Shown here piece after piece: positions 1 through 11,157 of a stretch of DNA of 64,000 nt. Source of the DNA: Molanna angustata (taxonomy: Eukaryota; Arthropoda; Insecta; Trichoptera; Molannidae); assembly GCA_963576475.1 (NCBI GenBank), contig OY754987.1, forward strand, positions 8,252,036-8,316,035, written 5' to 3'. A program made the position numbers and the translations under genes. Within the stretch, counting starts at the first letter, position 1, and the number at the start of each line of letters is the position of its first letter. The notes below the pieces were generated by a model that saw only the letters and a list, made by a program, of their open reading frames with translations, was not told the origin of the DNA and did not search any database.

Positions 1-447
1 AAGATGAAAGGCCATATATACAAGACAATGATCACACCAGTGTTGACATATGGGAGCGAGACCTGGACCGTCACTCGAAGACAAGTTCAATCAGTGCAAA
101 AAGCCGAGATGAAGATGCTTATGTGGATGTACGGCGTCACGAGAAGAGATAAAATACGAAATGAATATATAAGAGGTAGCCTGGGTGTACGCGATGTATC
201 CGATAAGCTGATGGAGAATAGGCTGAGGTGGTTCGGGCATATCCTTAGAAAACCGTCAGAATATTTAGGAAAAACTGCACTGGACCATCGAGTGTCTGGA
301 AAAAGATCCAGAGGGCATCCCAAAAAAAACGATGGAAAGGCCTGGTGGCTGAAGACATGCAGGAATGTGATGTCTCTGAGGACGATGCTCAGGATAGGGC
401 GAAGTGAAGGAGCGCAGTGAGGAGAGCGAACCCTACCACCATGTGGG
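1..447 (+). pseudogene. LINE reverse transcriptase C-terminus, decayed
   Basis: This is the C-terminal tail of a non-LTR retrotransposon endonuclease/reverse transcriptase, cut by the window edge. The frame from base 4 reads MKGHIYKTMITPVLTYGSE and later AEMKMLMWMYGVTR, NEYIRGSLGV and RLRWFGHILR. These are the usual landmarks of the region after the RT palm in RTE-like insect LINEs (TPVLTYGSE, AEM.ML.W, R..W.GH..R). Near base 380 the normal ending (DAQDRAK, then VRRANPTTMWDAS) continues in another frame and meets a TGA where a Trp codon is expected. It therefore carries at least one frameshift and one stop. It is a dead fragment, and the clade is not certain. Confidence 0.85.
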
Positions 448-494
448 ATGCAAGCTAAGGAAGAGAGAGAAGTCATCAAAAACAATTAAGATTT

Positions 495-983
495 TGTATT
501 ATGTCTATGTATGTTCGTAGCTGTTTAGAATATGCATCTGTTGTGCGGAACCCACGCTACATAACTTATATAGATAGAGTAGAGAAGCTACAAAACAAAC
601 TTCTCAAACATTTAGATTATCGAGAAAGACTGGCATTCAGCAGCTCAATCCAATCAGCTAAATATCATGGACTAATTTCTTTAGAGAACCGACGCACACT
701 GGCCGACATGATGTTCTTATATAAGATTACAAATAATATTGCAGATTCGAGCCTCTTGTTGAGTAAATTAGCCTTGCATGTACCAATAAGGGTTACAAGT
801 TTATAAGAACTGCTCATACTTTAGACCTCCCAGCTAAGATACAAATTATGCTCAGAATTCATATATTTATAGAGCATGTAATACATTTAACGGGTTACAT
901 ATATGACATTGATTCGTTTGTTACCACCTTTTTAAAATTTAGGACTTTAATTACAAACTCTTTACTTCGAGCGTCATCGTAGT
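495..983 (+). pseudogene. LINE reverse transcriptase C-terminal fragment (second family)
   Basis: The frame at 501-806 has SCLEYASVVRNPRYITYIDR, KLLKHLDYRERL and ISLENRRTLADMMFLYKI. This is the thumb/C-terminal region of a CR1/Jockey-type LINE (the pattern LEY.S.VW.P.Y...I...Q..FLK). After base 800 homology continues in a shifted frame (RTAHTLDLPAKI, later DIDSFVTTFLKFRT), so a frameshift separates the halves. The nearest relative in the window is the longer copy at 24.6 kb, with the same order of motifs. An AT-rich tail ending in AAATAAAATAAAG near 1218 may be its 3' UTR. It is dead. Confidence 0.75.
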
Positions 984-1547
984 GCGTGCGCCTTTCTCCT
1001 CCTTACAGTCTCCATTTTTATTTTTCCCATTAATCAAGCATATTTACTTTTTTATTTTACTCTTTTAGTATCTGGTTTGATGATTTGTATTTTTTAATGT
1101 AGGTACATGAGCTAGGTAATATTATGTAAACTTTGTTGGCTAATTTTTTGGTTATGTGTGTATAAGAATATTGTTTAATATAGCTGTATGTTTACTGAAA
1201 TATATAAAAATAAAATAAAGTGATATTTCTTTATAGTTCGATATATATTATAAACGTATTGAAGAAAACAACGAAATATATTGTACATAGTGTCGATCAA
1301 AAATGAAGGTGACCTTAATTTGGTCTTAAAATGTGGGCAAAAGATTGGTCGATGTTTTTTCCAACTCTCATCTCTCTCTTTAAAAATGCTTTAGATTCAA
1401 ACCTAAAGAATATATATTTTTTAAATAATTGAGCTGTAGGACAAGCTTAGGACGAGGATGAATGACGAAAATAAAATCCTATGTAGAATTTTCTTCAAGC
1501 GAATTAAAATAATATCAAAACTCTTGTAATTTTTTTTGTGTTTTTTT
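984..1547. other. AT-rich tail and intergenic DNA
   Basis: The first 235 bases look like the 3' UTR of the preceding LINE. The rest is unique AT-rich sequence in which I see no coding or RNA feature. Confidence 0.4.
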
Positions 1548-1645
1548 TAATATGTCCTTGTTAAACAGGTACATATACATCTTCTTACGTTCCCTAAAAT
1601 AAGCATAAATGCTTGTGTTATAGGTGAACGAAATCGACCAATCTA
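1548..1645 (-). mobile_element. SINE-2 tail fragment
   Basis: Read on the minus strand, this is the body and tail of the tRNA-Thr-like SINE seen complete at 26.15 kb: it shares GAACGTAAGAAGATGTATAT and TGTTTAACAAGGACATA. The tRNA-like head is missing beyond TCGATTTCGTT, so it is broken at the head. Confidence 0.7.
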
Positions 1646-1675
1646 AATTAAAAATCCTTTTTCGCCCTCCTTTTT

Positions 1676-1800
1676 AGGCCTGTTGGTCTATTCATGTCCA
1701 GCACCAGAATCCCTGCTGTAATTTGGACTGCCAGCTGTCCTTCCATCTCTTGGGAGGACGTCCTGGAGGTCTGCTTTCTTGGGGAATAGCATCTTTGGTC
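1676..1800 (-). pseudogene. LINE ORF2 extreme C-terminus
   Basis: The minus strand encodes a short Arg/Pro-rich ending (RPPGRPPKRW-like, then DSWQ) and LQQGFWCWT. This is the extreme C-terminus of the LINE group seen at 44.8 and 46.5 kb, which also ends in a GGxPPKRWRDSW block. It is a 3'-end remnant only. Confidence 0.55.
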
Positions 1801-2310
1801 ATTTTAACCGTTTTTGAGTCTGTCGTTAAATTATTAATAACGCTCCGTTTGACAAAACAGAATAAATCCAAGGGCGCTTTTATTGAAATTATTGTTTACA
1901 AAAAGAAACAATGAATTCTTAAGTAATCTATTGTTGGTGTAAAGGCGCTGTAAGAGCGTGTATATAAGTGTGAATTTATTGCAATTTAGAGGCCCATTTA
2001 TACTGAGATTGTTATGATGGTGAGCCACTATATTGATTCTATATAATTCCTTTAAATAATTTGTATTAATATCTACAAATAACTTGAGAAATTTTGGAGG
2101 AAAGAGGAACAGTTTGCACTGACACCAAATAAAGAATAAACCCTAAATTGCGCTCTGCGCAGTTCTCGCGACTTTTCAAGTTATTTGCGAATAACTATAC
2201 TCTGTCATAGAGATGGTCTTAGAATAAAGAAGTAGAGAATTGGAAAACGTTTATAATATTGTGATAAGTATTATAATTTGGAATGTAGAAAATATCAGTT
2301 TGTCGGGTTG
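1801..2310. other. AT-rich DNA without recognised feature
   Basis: I see short chance frames only, no repeat shared with the rest of the window and no RNA signature. Confidence 0.3.
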
Positions 2311-3083
2311 TCCTAGAGCAGAGATTATCAAACTTTTTTCTTTTACCGCCCCCTTTGAAAATCAATTATTTTTCAGCGCCCCCAATTTTGTATACAGTCC
2401 TTCATTCATACCATAACAGCATATCCCACAATGTGGGGTAACCAGCGAAAAGTGTGCGGGTGTGCATTGCCTTATAAAAGGGAGCACAACATATCTGTGT
2501 ATACCCACACACCAGTCTCGTCTCACCTAAAAAGGCACTATATTCAGAATGGGTGTTATACACTCTTAAAATTTAAAAACCACAATTTCATTACTTTAAT
2601 TAATTTAGTTATAGTGTGCTAAGTTAGTCGGTTCTGGTGTTTAAACTTACATTCTAAAATAGAATTTTTTACGAGTGAGAGAAATTAAAACGCTACTCTA
2701 TAATATTAAGAATATAATATTTTAATCAAATTAAAAGAAACAATATAGATTGGTAGTCAATTTTAGTTTGAAAACTCATCTAATCAGATGGATGAATTTG
2801 ATGATTTTTAACAAGTTTATCGATATCAGGTTCGATTTTACTCAAAAACATCAGTATCATACAGGATACAAATATATACTAGTTATTCGATATTGAGTAG
2901 TAGGTAGGTTTTGATTTTTGTGAAATTTAAAAAATAAAATAAGTGAAATTACAAATCAACCATCGCCCCCCTACACCACGCCAACGCCCCCCATTTTTTT
3001 CTGGGCCCCTTAACGCCCCCCTCTAGGTCTCCAACGCCCACAAGGGGGCGTTATCGCCCACTTTGAGAAAGACTGTCCTAGAG
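2311..3083. mobile_element. Non-autonomous hAT-type DNA transposon with 8-bp TSD
   Basis: TCCTAGAG occurs at 2311-2318 and again at 3076-3083, directly flanking a 757-bp element (2319-3075). An 8-bp duplication is the hAT hallmark. The ends are imperfect inverted repeats: CAGAGATTATCAAACTTTTT at the left, and CAGTCTTTCTCAAAGTGGGC as the reverse complement of the right end, fitting the hAT pattern CAG-G-TTCTCAAA. Both ends carry GCGCCCCC/CGCCCCCC clusters. No transposase frame is present. The interior (2415-2560, minus) is related to segments at 15.4 and 20.1 kb. Confidence 0.85.
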
Positions 3084-4651
3084 GGAACACGGTAAGTAAT
3101 AATATTATTCAATTCCGGTGAATCAAATTTATTATTAACAATTTTATTTAGTAAGCTTTGATCATGGATAATTCTTCTGTCTACAAGTGATTCCATATTT
3201 TGATACTTCAACGAATATAATATGTACTTTAGTGGAACAATGAAACCAAGTTTTTTTTTTGTAATTATTAGGTTTATTATTTATTGTTATCGGTTTTATC
3301 ATTTCGTTTGTATTTTGTAATTGTTATTCATGTGAAATTTGTGTTCCTGTATGTATTTGTTTTAAGCATGTAGATTTTTATTATTCTGATATATATTTAT
3401 TTATTTAATTTTTAATTTTTAATTTATATAATTTTTAGGGTATAAACAACAATTTGCACTTATAATAAAAAATTAAAAAAATGTTACCTAACCATTTGCC
3501 AAAGTAGTTCCCTTATCAAATCATGCGAAAAATATAATATCATAAACATTATCTACACAGTAGAGTTAGTTTGAAATTAGATTTAAGTATAAGAAATTGA
3601 AATTAATGATATTAATAACAATTTAATATTTAAGTACTACAAATAATAACACTCAATTATATTACTACTTTTATACACTTTCTTAAAATAATTACCAGAT
3701 CAATGTGTAAATTTTAAATTACATAATAGATCAAATTAAAATGCAATAAGAGCTTCGATCAAGCCTTCAATTGGAAATAATTCACTCATCCAGATTATCA
3801 AAATGTCAAAGGATTACGTTCTGAAGAGGTCCATATACTAACTATCAACCCTAATGATTCCTGATTATTTACGTTAAAAAAAAATTTAACGATTCTACAT
3901 ATATTTATTATTATCGATTTTTGCAATTTTGTAATAATGTTTTCGATAAATCTAAATTTCTAAATTAAGTATGGTTCAAAGATTTTGGAATAATTCCAGT
4001 GGTTGACATGGTTCAGTAAAGATTTATTTGACCTAATTATATTCAAAAAACGAGTACTTATATCTCTTTTTGAAGGAAGTCATATTGTAAAGTGTTTTAA
4101 TTTCTTTTTTAATAAAATAAATAAAGAAATATTAAAGAAAAAATGTCATAAGAAGTAAAAGAACTCTGCTTCTACTGCTATCTTTTTGTATATAAAATAT
4201 TTTTTCATTTAATATCTTTTTTTATATTTGCTTACATCTATTATTTTATTTTTTAATTCATTGTTTTACTGTTTATTGTTTAGTTTTTATTTTGCCAAGT
4301 GTAAACCTAATTGTGTTTTTTTTTCTTATTCTATATATTTTTATCATCAATATGTGTTTTTATGTATGTATGTAAAAAACAATTTGTGCCATTCATAAAT
4401 AAATAAATAAAGAAAGGTAATATTACTATTTTACGAGAATTTACCTAAATCAGTGTCTTTTCTAATTTTTTCATCAAATGATTTTTAAATAATACTAGAA
4501 TTTTAAATCGCCACGTCGCAAATGTATGTTATTTTTTTTTAATTTTTGGATGATTTTTAATATCGAGTCTGTAATGTTGAATTGACCGGTCAGTTAATAT
4601 TGTTTAATCAAAATATAATTATTTTCTAAAATGAATTCAGTTCACATTCAT

Positions 4652-4652
<1 letters not shown>
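3084..4652. other. AT-rich intergenic DNA
   Basis: This is strongly AT-rich with poly-A/T runs and no sustained frame or repeat I can match. 4380-4412 ends in AAATAAATAAATAAAG and may be a LINE/SINE tail remnant. Confidence 0.3.
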
Positions 4653-4684
<32 letters not shown>

Positions 4685-4897
4685 TATTGCTTCTCGGGCA
4701 ACTAACAGGTACTATGTCAAATATTAATTTAACACGCACCCAATAACAAGTTGCCACATTCTGGAGACTTACGATATTAATCGTCTCACAGATCCAGACT
4801 GAAAACACAATTAAAAACTGTGTCTCCACCGGGAATCGAACCCGGGACCTTTGGCTCAGCAGTCAGATATTTAACCAACTGAGCCACGAAGGCCGAC
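4653..4897 (-). mobile_element. SINE-1, tRNA-derived, full length
   Basis: On the minus strand it starts GGCCTTCGTGGCTCAGTTGG. This contains a perfect RNA polymerase III A box (TGGCTCAGTTGG), and about 35 bases on a B box GGTTCGATTCC, followed by a non-tRNA body (GTGAGACGATTAATATCGTA, TGGCAACTTGTTATTGGGTG, TAGTTGCCCGAGAAGCAATA) and a (AAAT)n tail. Its length is about 240 bp. This is the reference copy here; related copies occur at 7.3, 17.2, 23.9, 35.0, 38.9, 55.4 and 63.0-63.4 kb. It is a SINE, not a functional tRNA gene. Confidence 0.9.
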
Positions 4898-5689
4898 ATT
4901 ATGGTTTAATGTTTATCGCGTCAATGAATTCATATTTAATAGTTAAATTTTGATGTATTATTTTTGCTAATTGGTTATGTCTAAATGTATATTCGGATTG
5001 TACGAGTGATGAACAGCCCGATATTATACGTTCGTTTGTATCCGGAAAAACCAAACATTCCCGACAACTATCATCTACTATATTTATGTCTTTATTATAT
5101 AATTTTTATAATTTGTACTTTTCATTTCTCTATCCTGAATTGCTAATATAAAACTTTTTAAATCCCCGGTAATCAAACATTTGTTTGACGAAATTTTATC
5201 AACATAAGGTTGGTTAAGACATTTTGGGTGTTAAGAATGAATTGTTTTGTTTTGTCACGAGTTAATAAGTAAATAGCTCATGTATTGATGATTAATATTA
5301 TTATCGGCTTGAAATGCACTTAGGTATTTTCTAGAATAAGTCAGATTGTAAGTACATAATTGGCTATCGCAATGTATTTTGTGATCATTATTTCATCGAA
5401 AGAAAGACGAAGGCGAAAATTGACATAGATAAAATGCATAGATAAAATAATACGATCGAATTGAGCATTCCATTAAATTTTAAAACGTTCAAAATTGGAA
5501 TTTTTTCGAACAAAAGAGAATGCACGAAGAAAACTGTGTGTATTCCATCTTTAAACATTCAAATCGAAAAGCGTCTATTCTACGAACATTATGTTGCTCG
5601 AATGTGCTCCTGGCGAAACTGCGCGAACCGAAATTTCACCGTCAAGTAAACGCACGCGAGCCAAAAAATTCAATCATTAACAAATAATT
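4898..5689. other. Unique AT-rich DNA
   Basis: No convincing gene. The small frame at 5461-5649 has no recognisable domain. This leads into the CpG-rich island that follows. Confidence 0.3.
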
Positions 5690-5960
5690 TTATGATGGGT
5701 CTTTGTAATTGTTCAACGTTGTTGTGCCGCGCCAAACTTTACCGGCCGTCGAATTCGATGTGCAACAGTATGGGCCGTCCCGTACATCGTATGCCCGAAT
5801 TTTCTTTTAGTTTATCGGCGTCCGTCGTCGTGTGTGTACGCGCGTCGTCGGTTTCCCGTCCGTCTCGTTAGTAAAGAAACGGTTTCCTAGTAGTGTGTGT
5901 TTGAAAACTTTGTCCAAGAACGAATTTCGTTGTTATTTAATTTTTTCGTGAGGTGCTGAA
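5690..5960 (+). promoter_or_regulatory. CpG-rich unique island; possible promoter/first exon
   Basis: In a window that is otherwise AT-rich and CpG-poor, this stretch has many CpGs (CGTCCGTCGTCG, GTACGCGCGTCGTCGG, GGCCGTCGAATTCG) and is not repeated elsewhere in the window. Downstream, TTCGTGAGGTGC at about 5947 could serve as a 5' splice site. CpG-dense unique sequence in a repeat desert is typical of insect promoters and 5' UTR exons. There is no clear initiator or TATA, and no coding frame, so the strand and role are inferred. Confidence 0.35.
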
Positions 5961-6446
5961 TGATCTTATGTGCTAATGAATTTCTTTCGCAACATTTACA
6001 AGATTGTTTTAAAACAAAAAAAAAATTGTGATTTAGAAAAAATCATCATTAATTTTTCGTGTTTTGTGGATGAAAATAGGATTTTTTAAAATTTCTATAA
6101 CTGCGTGGTACACAAATATTATTAAAAAGTAAATACATATTACATAAACAAGGTAAAAGTATTGAATTATTTTTATTTTTAACATCTGTTTTGTTATGTG
6201 TTTTGAACTTTGGTGTTTCTGATATTGATAAAAAAACTATTAACACATTTATCAATATTCATTGCATTAAGTTAAAAACATATGAATTATTTAAATAAAA
6301 TTAAATAATTCATTCACTCAAATCATGTTTGATTTCAATGTAGACTTTGGAATAAATTCTCGTAATATCTTCCATATTATTTCTACAATAATACTTATAT
6401 CATATCTTTTATTGATAAACTAGGATTAATTTGATTGGTATTAAAT
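5961..6446. other. AT-rich DNA without recognised feature
   Basis: If 5690-5960 is a first exon this would be intron; nothing in it can be named. Confidence 0.25.
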
Positions 6447-7002
6447 TGTTTTTACTCCTCATTAACCCAAGGGGATATAGTGGGGAGTTATGATTTCGCA
6501 ATTTTAAGGATATTTTTTTATTGCAGATTATCAACTAGTATCATGCTGAGATTGTATTCTGAAAGTTTCGTCACAATGTATCTGTGTGTGTGTGTGCTAT
6601 GTACTGTGTGCTATGTACGACGTGTTTATTTTACTATATCAATTATAGACTAAAGTATCCATTCTTTTCAAATTTTGCAAATATGTATTACATTTTGAAG
6701 GATATCTGAATAGTACTTCTCAATTTTTTTAACTGTCAATTATTTCAAAGTGACCCCAAGTTCAGGAAAATTAAAATTTGAAATTTTTATTTTCAAATTG
6801 ATAAAAAGGCACATCACTTTCATAAAATGGCATTAAAGAGTTATTAAGTTTTCATAATAAAATATTTAAATAAAAAATAATTTAACAAACTCATTTCGTG
6901 AAAATTCTGAATATTTTCCTGATTTTCCATACAATATTTGAATATTTAATAGAATGCCTTGTTCGTGAGGAGTTTAGCGTTGGCCATAACTCACTCGTTT
7001 AA
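6447..7002 (-). mobile_element. REP-A interspersed element, near complete
   Basis: On the minus strand it runs from GAGTTATGGCCAACGC (7000) to the conserved end AACCCAAGGGGATATAGTGG and GTGGGGAGT (about 6455). The same order of blocks recurs at 8.0, 11.2, 19.1, 41.2 and 49.95 kb: TTCAGCATTTTCATGAAATG-like, GGGGTCACTTTGAAATA, TACATTGTGATGAAACTTTC, CAATCTCAGCATGATACTAG. It is about 550 bp with no coding capacity. Short inverted ACTCCTCAC motifs sit near both ends. The class is unknown. Confidence 0.75.
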
Positions 7003-7345
7003 TTATATAAAAAAAACTGTTTGAGAAAAGGAAAAATAAAGAAAATAATATGCAGGTAGGTATAAAGTGAGTTGATTTTATAGCGTCATACGAATTTATA
7101 AGGAACGACCAATTAAGATAATGTAAGAAAGTAAAAACAGTTGGACTATTTTATACGCTCTTTACCTATCAATACAAAAATGCTGAAAAAAAATTAAGAT
7201 AATATTAAAATTATCTATGGGAAGCAACTGAACGACTGATGAAGATAATTTTAGTGGAAAATATACCTATTGGTAACGTAGGAGTCGGTTAAAAAGAATG
7301 CAGGACGAACGACTGATTATAAAGGTTTTTGAAAAAAAAAACTTA

Positions 7346-7576
7346 TGTATTTATTTGTTTAATATTGCTTCTCGAACAACTAACAGGTACTATGTCAAAC
7401 ATTAATTTAACACGCACCCAATAACAAGTTGCCACATTCTGGAGACTTGTGATATTTATCGTCTCACAGATCCAGACTGAAAACACAATTAAAAACTGTG
7501 TTTCCATCGGGAATCGAACCCGGGACCCTTGTATCAGCAGTCAGATACCTTACCAACTGAGCCACAAAGGCCGTCA
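7346..7576 (-). mobile_element. SINE-1 copy
   Basis: Minus-strand copy of the tRNA-derived SINE with B box GGTTCGATTCC and A-box region TGGCTCAGTTGG, a body identical in order to the 4.65-kb copy, and a short ATAAAT tail. It diverges slightly, with TTGTATCAGC in the anticodon-arm region. Confidence 0.88.
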
Positions 7577-7973
7577 TTTAGGTAATGTTGTAAGTTTGAA
7601 CGAATGAATGATGAACGTCTAATGAAGATAATATTAGTTGAAAATATACTGAAGTAAGCTATTTTAGGAACAGCGAAAGAGCGAATGATGAACGACCGAA
7701 GAAGATAATCTAAGTTAAACATATTTAGACTAAATAAATGAACATTTTAACAATAATAATTTAACTCTCGTTTTTATCTTGCATATTGTATTTTTGATTG
7801 GATTTTTTTTATTGGATTGTTCGATCTTTTGATCCGCTTGATTCACAGAGCCTCAAATTTTAAAAGTATAGAAAAGGGTTGAGTTTTTCTTTAAATTTTC
7901 CATGAACAGGTTTTTAACCTAGTGAAGCAGTTTACGTTCCGCATCTAGTTCTAAGTATCTTTCTGTAATAAAA

Positions 7974-8092
7974 CGAGTGGGTTGAGGCCAACGCTAAACT
8001 CCTCACTAACAAGTAATTCTGTAAAGTATTCAAATTTTGTACAGAAAATTTTCAGCATTTTCATGAAATGAGTTTGTTAAATTATTTTTTAC
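7974..8092 (+). mobile_element. REP-A 5' fragment
   Basis: This begins ACGAGTGGGTTGAGGCCAAC and runs through TTTTCAGCATTTTCATGAAA, then stops abruptly at TTTTTTACTAG. Only the first ~120 bp of the element is present. Confidence 0.7.
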
Positions 8093-8199
8093 TAGCTTTT
8101 ATGTCCCGCCCTTGGCCAAGAATTTAAAATTGTGAAAGAAAAAGCAATCGTTTTTATAATATTGTCACCCAATTATTTTGCAATATCAGACTATGAAAA

Positions 8200-8880
8200 G
8201 TGGTTTGAAATTTGATTGAGTTTAAGTATTGTAAAATGTTCAAGTGATGGCCACAACCCATTATTTTTTATATATTGCTATAAAGTGTGAATGAAGTATA
8301 ATGTTTATACAATTTCTGCTCGCATGGACTATGCGTAATGGTTTTAAATATGACTGTTTATCAACGTTGTAAAGAGATTGGTTTGGCCACAACCCCCATT
8401 TTTAAATATTATCACCGAAAACAAATTGTAATGTGTACCTATTGAAAATTTAGTAATTTTGGATGTTGGGATGTGGTTAAAATTTGATTAAACAAACGTA
8501 GGTACTGAAAAGATCTAGAATTGGTCACATCCCATTCGTTTTTATATTTTTTCATCAAGTGTGCATTATATTTTTGCTCAATTTGACTGAAAGTCTTCAT
8601 TAACGAAGAAGAAGAAGACTTGAACTATAGTAAATAGTTTTTAATTTGAATATAAATGTTGTGAAGAGTTCAGTAATGGCCACAACCCCCATTTTTTAAA
8701 TATTAGGTGTTGAAAATTATGCAAAATAGGATGATATAAATGGTTTAAATTTAATTAAACAAAAGTATTGAAAAGATTCTAGTGCAGGTTATATCGTCAC
8801 ATCCCATATCCCATTCATTTCATATGTATTTTCATCAAGTGTGCATATCGTTAATAATATTTCTGCACAATAGACTATTA
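8200..8880 (+). repeat. Degenerate long-period tandem repeat
   Basis: Diverged blocks recur: GGCCACAACCC(C)AT at about 8250, 8390 and 8680, CACATCCCATTC at about 8528 and 8803, TCATCAAGTGTGCAT at 8557 and 8834, and TTAAACAAA-GTA with TGAAAAGAT at 8492 and 8758. The order suggests an old higher-order unit of roughly 270 bp. The GGCCACAACCC block resembles the REP-A start. Confidence 0.5.
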
Positions 8881-8884
8881 GACT

Positions 8885-9357
8885 TAAAACTAACCCAAAA
8901 GACTAAATAAAAAAGAGAAAAATAAGTATAAGACTATAAGAAATAGTTTGTATAAAAAACTATTCCAATGGTCTACATAATATAAGTAAAAATACATATA
9001 CCTAATAGAAGAATTAGACTATTGGAAATAGATTGTATAAAAGCTCACCCAAAGGTCTACAAAAAAGAAGAAGAAGAATATTTAGACTATTGGAAATAGT
9101 TTGTATAAATACTGACCAAAAGGTCTACATAAAAGAAAATGAATAAGACTATTGGAAATAGTTTGTATTAAAACTCTCCCAAAAGTCTACGTACTTAAAT
9201 GAAGAAGAATAATAATTAGACTAAAGGAAATAATTTTTATAAAAAAATGACAAATGTATACATAAAAGAAGAAGAAGATGAATTAGACAATAGGAAATAG
9301 TTTGTATAAAAACTGCCCTAAAGGTCTACATAAAATTAAGAAGAAAAAGAATTAGAC
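8885..9357 (+). repeat. Tandem repeat, ~70-bp unit
   Basis: About seven diverged units share TTAGACTATTGGAAATAGTT, then TGTATAAAAACT, AAAGGTCTACATAAAA and a GAAGAAGAAGA stretch. The purine-rich end of each unit resembles the GAA tails in the array that follows. It is non-coding. Confidence 0.75.
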
Positions 9358-9536
9358 TCCAGGACCCGCCGCTTCAGGCCCTTCAGTACCTCCCGTCCCT
9401 TTAATCCCTCATTACGTCCCTTCCCATCAGGCCCTTCAGTACCTTCCGTCCCTTCAGGCAGTTTTATACCTCCCGTCCCTTCAGGCCCTTTAGTGCCTCC
9501 CTTCCCTTCATTACATTCCGTCCCATCAGTCGGTTA
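9358..9536 (+). repeat. Pyrimidine/C-rich degenerate tandem repeat
   Basis: There is repeated CTTCAGTACCTCCCGTCCCT and CCTTCAGGCCCTT, in a unit of roughly 35 bp. The strand is almost purely pyrimidine for 180 bases, in sharp contrast to the flanks. Confidence 0.6.
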
Positions 9537-10165
9537 AGAAAAGTTTAAATCCAGAAACCATCCTGGAAGAACCGCGAAGAGATGAAAGAACCTTCTTTTC
9601 CCAGGATGCTCTACTTAATAGGTAAAATGACTAAATACACGAAGAAGAAGAAAAAAGTTTAAACCCAGATACCTGCGAAGAGATGGAAGGACAGTTGGAC
9701 CTTCTTCTCCCAGGATTCTCCAACTTCATAGGTAAAATGACCAAAAATACACGATGAAGAAGAAGAAGAAATAAGTTTAAATCCAGATACCTGCGAAGAG
9801 ATGGAAGGAAAATTGGACATTCTTCTCCCAGGTTAGTCCACCTTCAAAGGTAAAATGACCAAATAGACGATGAAGAAGAAGAAGAAAAAAGTTTAAATCC
9901 AGAAACCTGCGAAGAGATGGAGGGAAAATTGGACCCACATCTCCCAGGATAGTTCATCTTCATAGGTAAGATGACCAAGTACACGTTGAAGAAAAAGAAG
10001 AAAAAAGTTTATATGCAGAACCCGTCCTGGAAGACCTGTGAAGAGATGGAGGGACAGTCGGACCTACTTTTCCCAGGATACTCCCCCTTCATAGGTAAAA
10101 CGACCAAATACACGAAGAAGAAGAAGAATAAGAAAAAAGTTTAAATCTAAAAACCATCCTGGGCA
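9537..10165 (+). repeat. Tandem array of LINE 3'-end units with GAA tails
   Basis: Five to six units of about 118 bp each hold AAGTTTAAATCCAGA, TGCGAAGAGATGGA, CTCCCAGGAT, CTTCATAGGTAAAATGACCA and an (AAG/GAA)n run. The encoded pattern (EEMEG, then a short Ser/Pro ending, then the stop region and GAA tail) is like the very 3' end of GAA-tailed LINEs such as those ending at 43.8 and 44.83 kb. It is read here as head-to-tail 3' ends. Confidence 0.6.
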
Positions 10166-11050
10166 TACGCTCGACAATTCACCAAAGTTTCATTATAATC
10201 GGACAAACGGTTGATAAATAAATAAATAAAATAATTTTCCTATAGGAAATCAGTATAGGTATATTATTGTTGATTTGTAAGTAAATAGTATTAGGTAGGT
10301 ACCTACCTACAACAACCTTCTAAATAAATTCGATTCCTAACAAATTTTATTTGAATATCACATTCTTTCTGTAGCCATGGAAACGATTCGAACACTTAAG
10401 TAATATCGAATGGTTCGGATACATTTTTTGAATATGTAGGTACCTAAATTGGTTTGTTCGATGCCATAAAAATGAAAATTGTCAGAAAAATCAAATATTA
10501 TTTACAAATTATGCAATTTTATTATGCCTATATCTTTACTAATAAATAACACATTTTTACAATATATGTCTTAAAACTTGCCGTAATGTCTTGTGTTTCA
10601 TTTTATTATTTCATAATTACATTTATTTCAAAGGTTTATTATTTTCAAGAACATATTCATTCGGTGGGAAAATGAAATATTGTATGAAAAGATATTAAAA
10701 TGGCGGCGTTTATGTACAAAAGGCTTACTTTAAAAATAAGTTAAACATTATAATTATACCAAATATTCACCATGTTTTTCACTTAAACGCTAAGTTATAC
10801 TTGAAAATATATTTTCTTCGTGTAAATACGTACTTCTAACTTTTAAACTAACAGATATTTGCGTGCAAAATGTACACTTTTTTGACAGATACGACTTGGA
10901 AAATTTTGTATGAAAAAAATAATTATTGAAATATTTTTAAAATTCAGCATTTTTATCGCATTATTTTTAGCGTGACACTGCATCAGGTATACAGGTACAC
11001 GTTCGCACATAAATTAGATTTTTAGATGCTCTTGGTTTTTCAGAAGGCGT
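10166..11050. other. Mixed AT-rich DNA
   Basis: 10200-10230 has an AAATAAATAAATAAAAT tail-like run. TAGGTACCTACCTAC sits near 10294. Nothing else is recognisable. Confidence 0.3.
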
Positions 11051-11054
11051 GAGA

Positions 11055-11055
11055 C

Positions 11056-11129
<74 letters not shown>

Positions 11130-11130
11130 C
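11055..11130 (+). repeat. (CA)n microsatellite
   Basis: About 75 bases of AC dinucleotide with single interruptions (ATAC, CAAAC). Its position abuts a truncated REP-A copy; REP-A itself contains a short CACACACA run. Confidence 0.95.
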
Positions 11131-11157
11131 TAACATTTTGATTGCTTTATTACTTTA

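Noticed and set aside
4820..4897. Possible tRNA genes at each GGTTCGATTCC site
   Set aside because: The A and B boxes are present, but each is followed by the same SINE body and A-rich tail, and acceptor stems do not pair properly. They are SINEs, not tRNA genes.
9000..10165. CRISPR-like regularly spaced repeats
   Set aside because: Units are contiguous with no unique spacers and diverge throughout; the genome is eukaryotic and LINE-derived sequence explains them.
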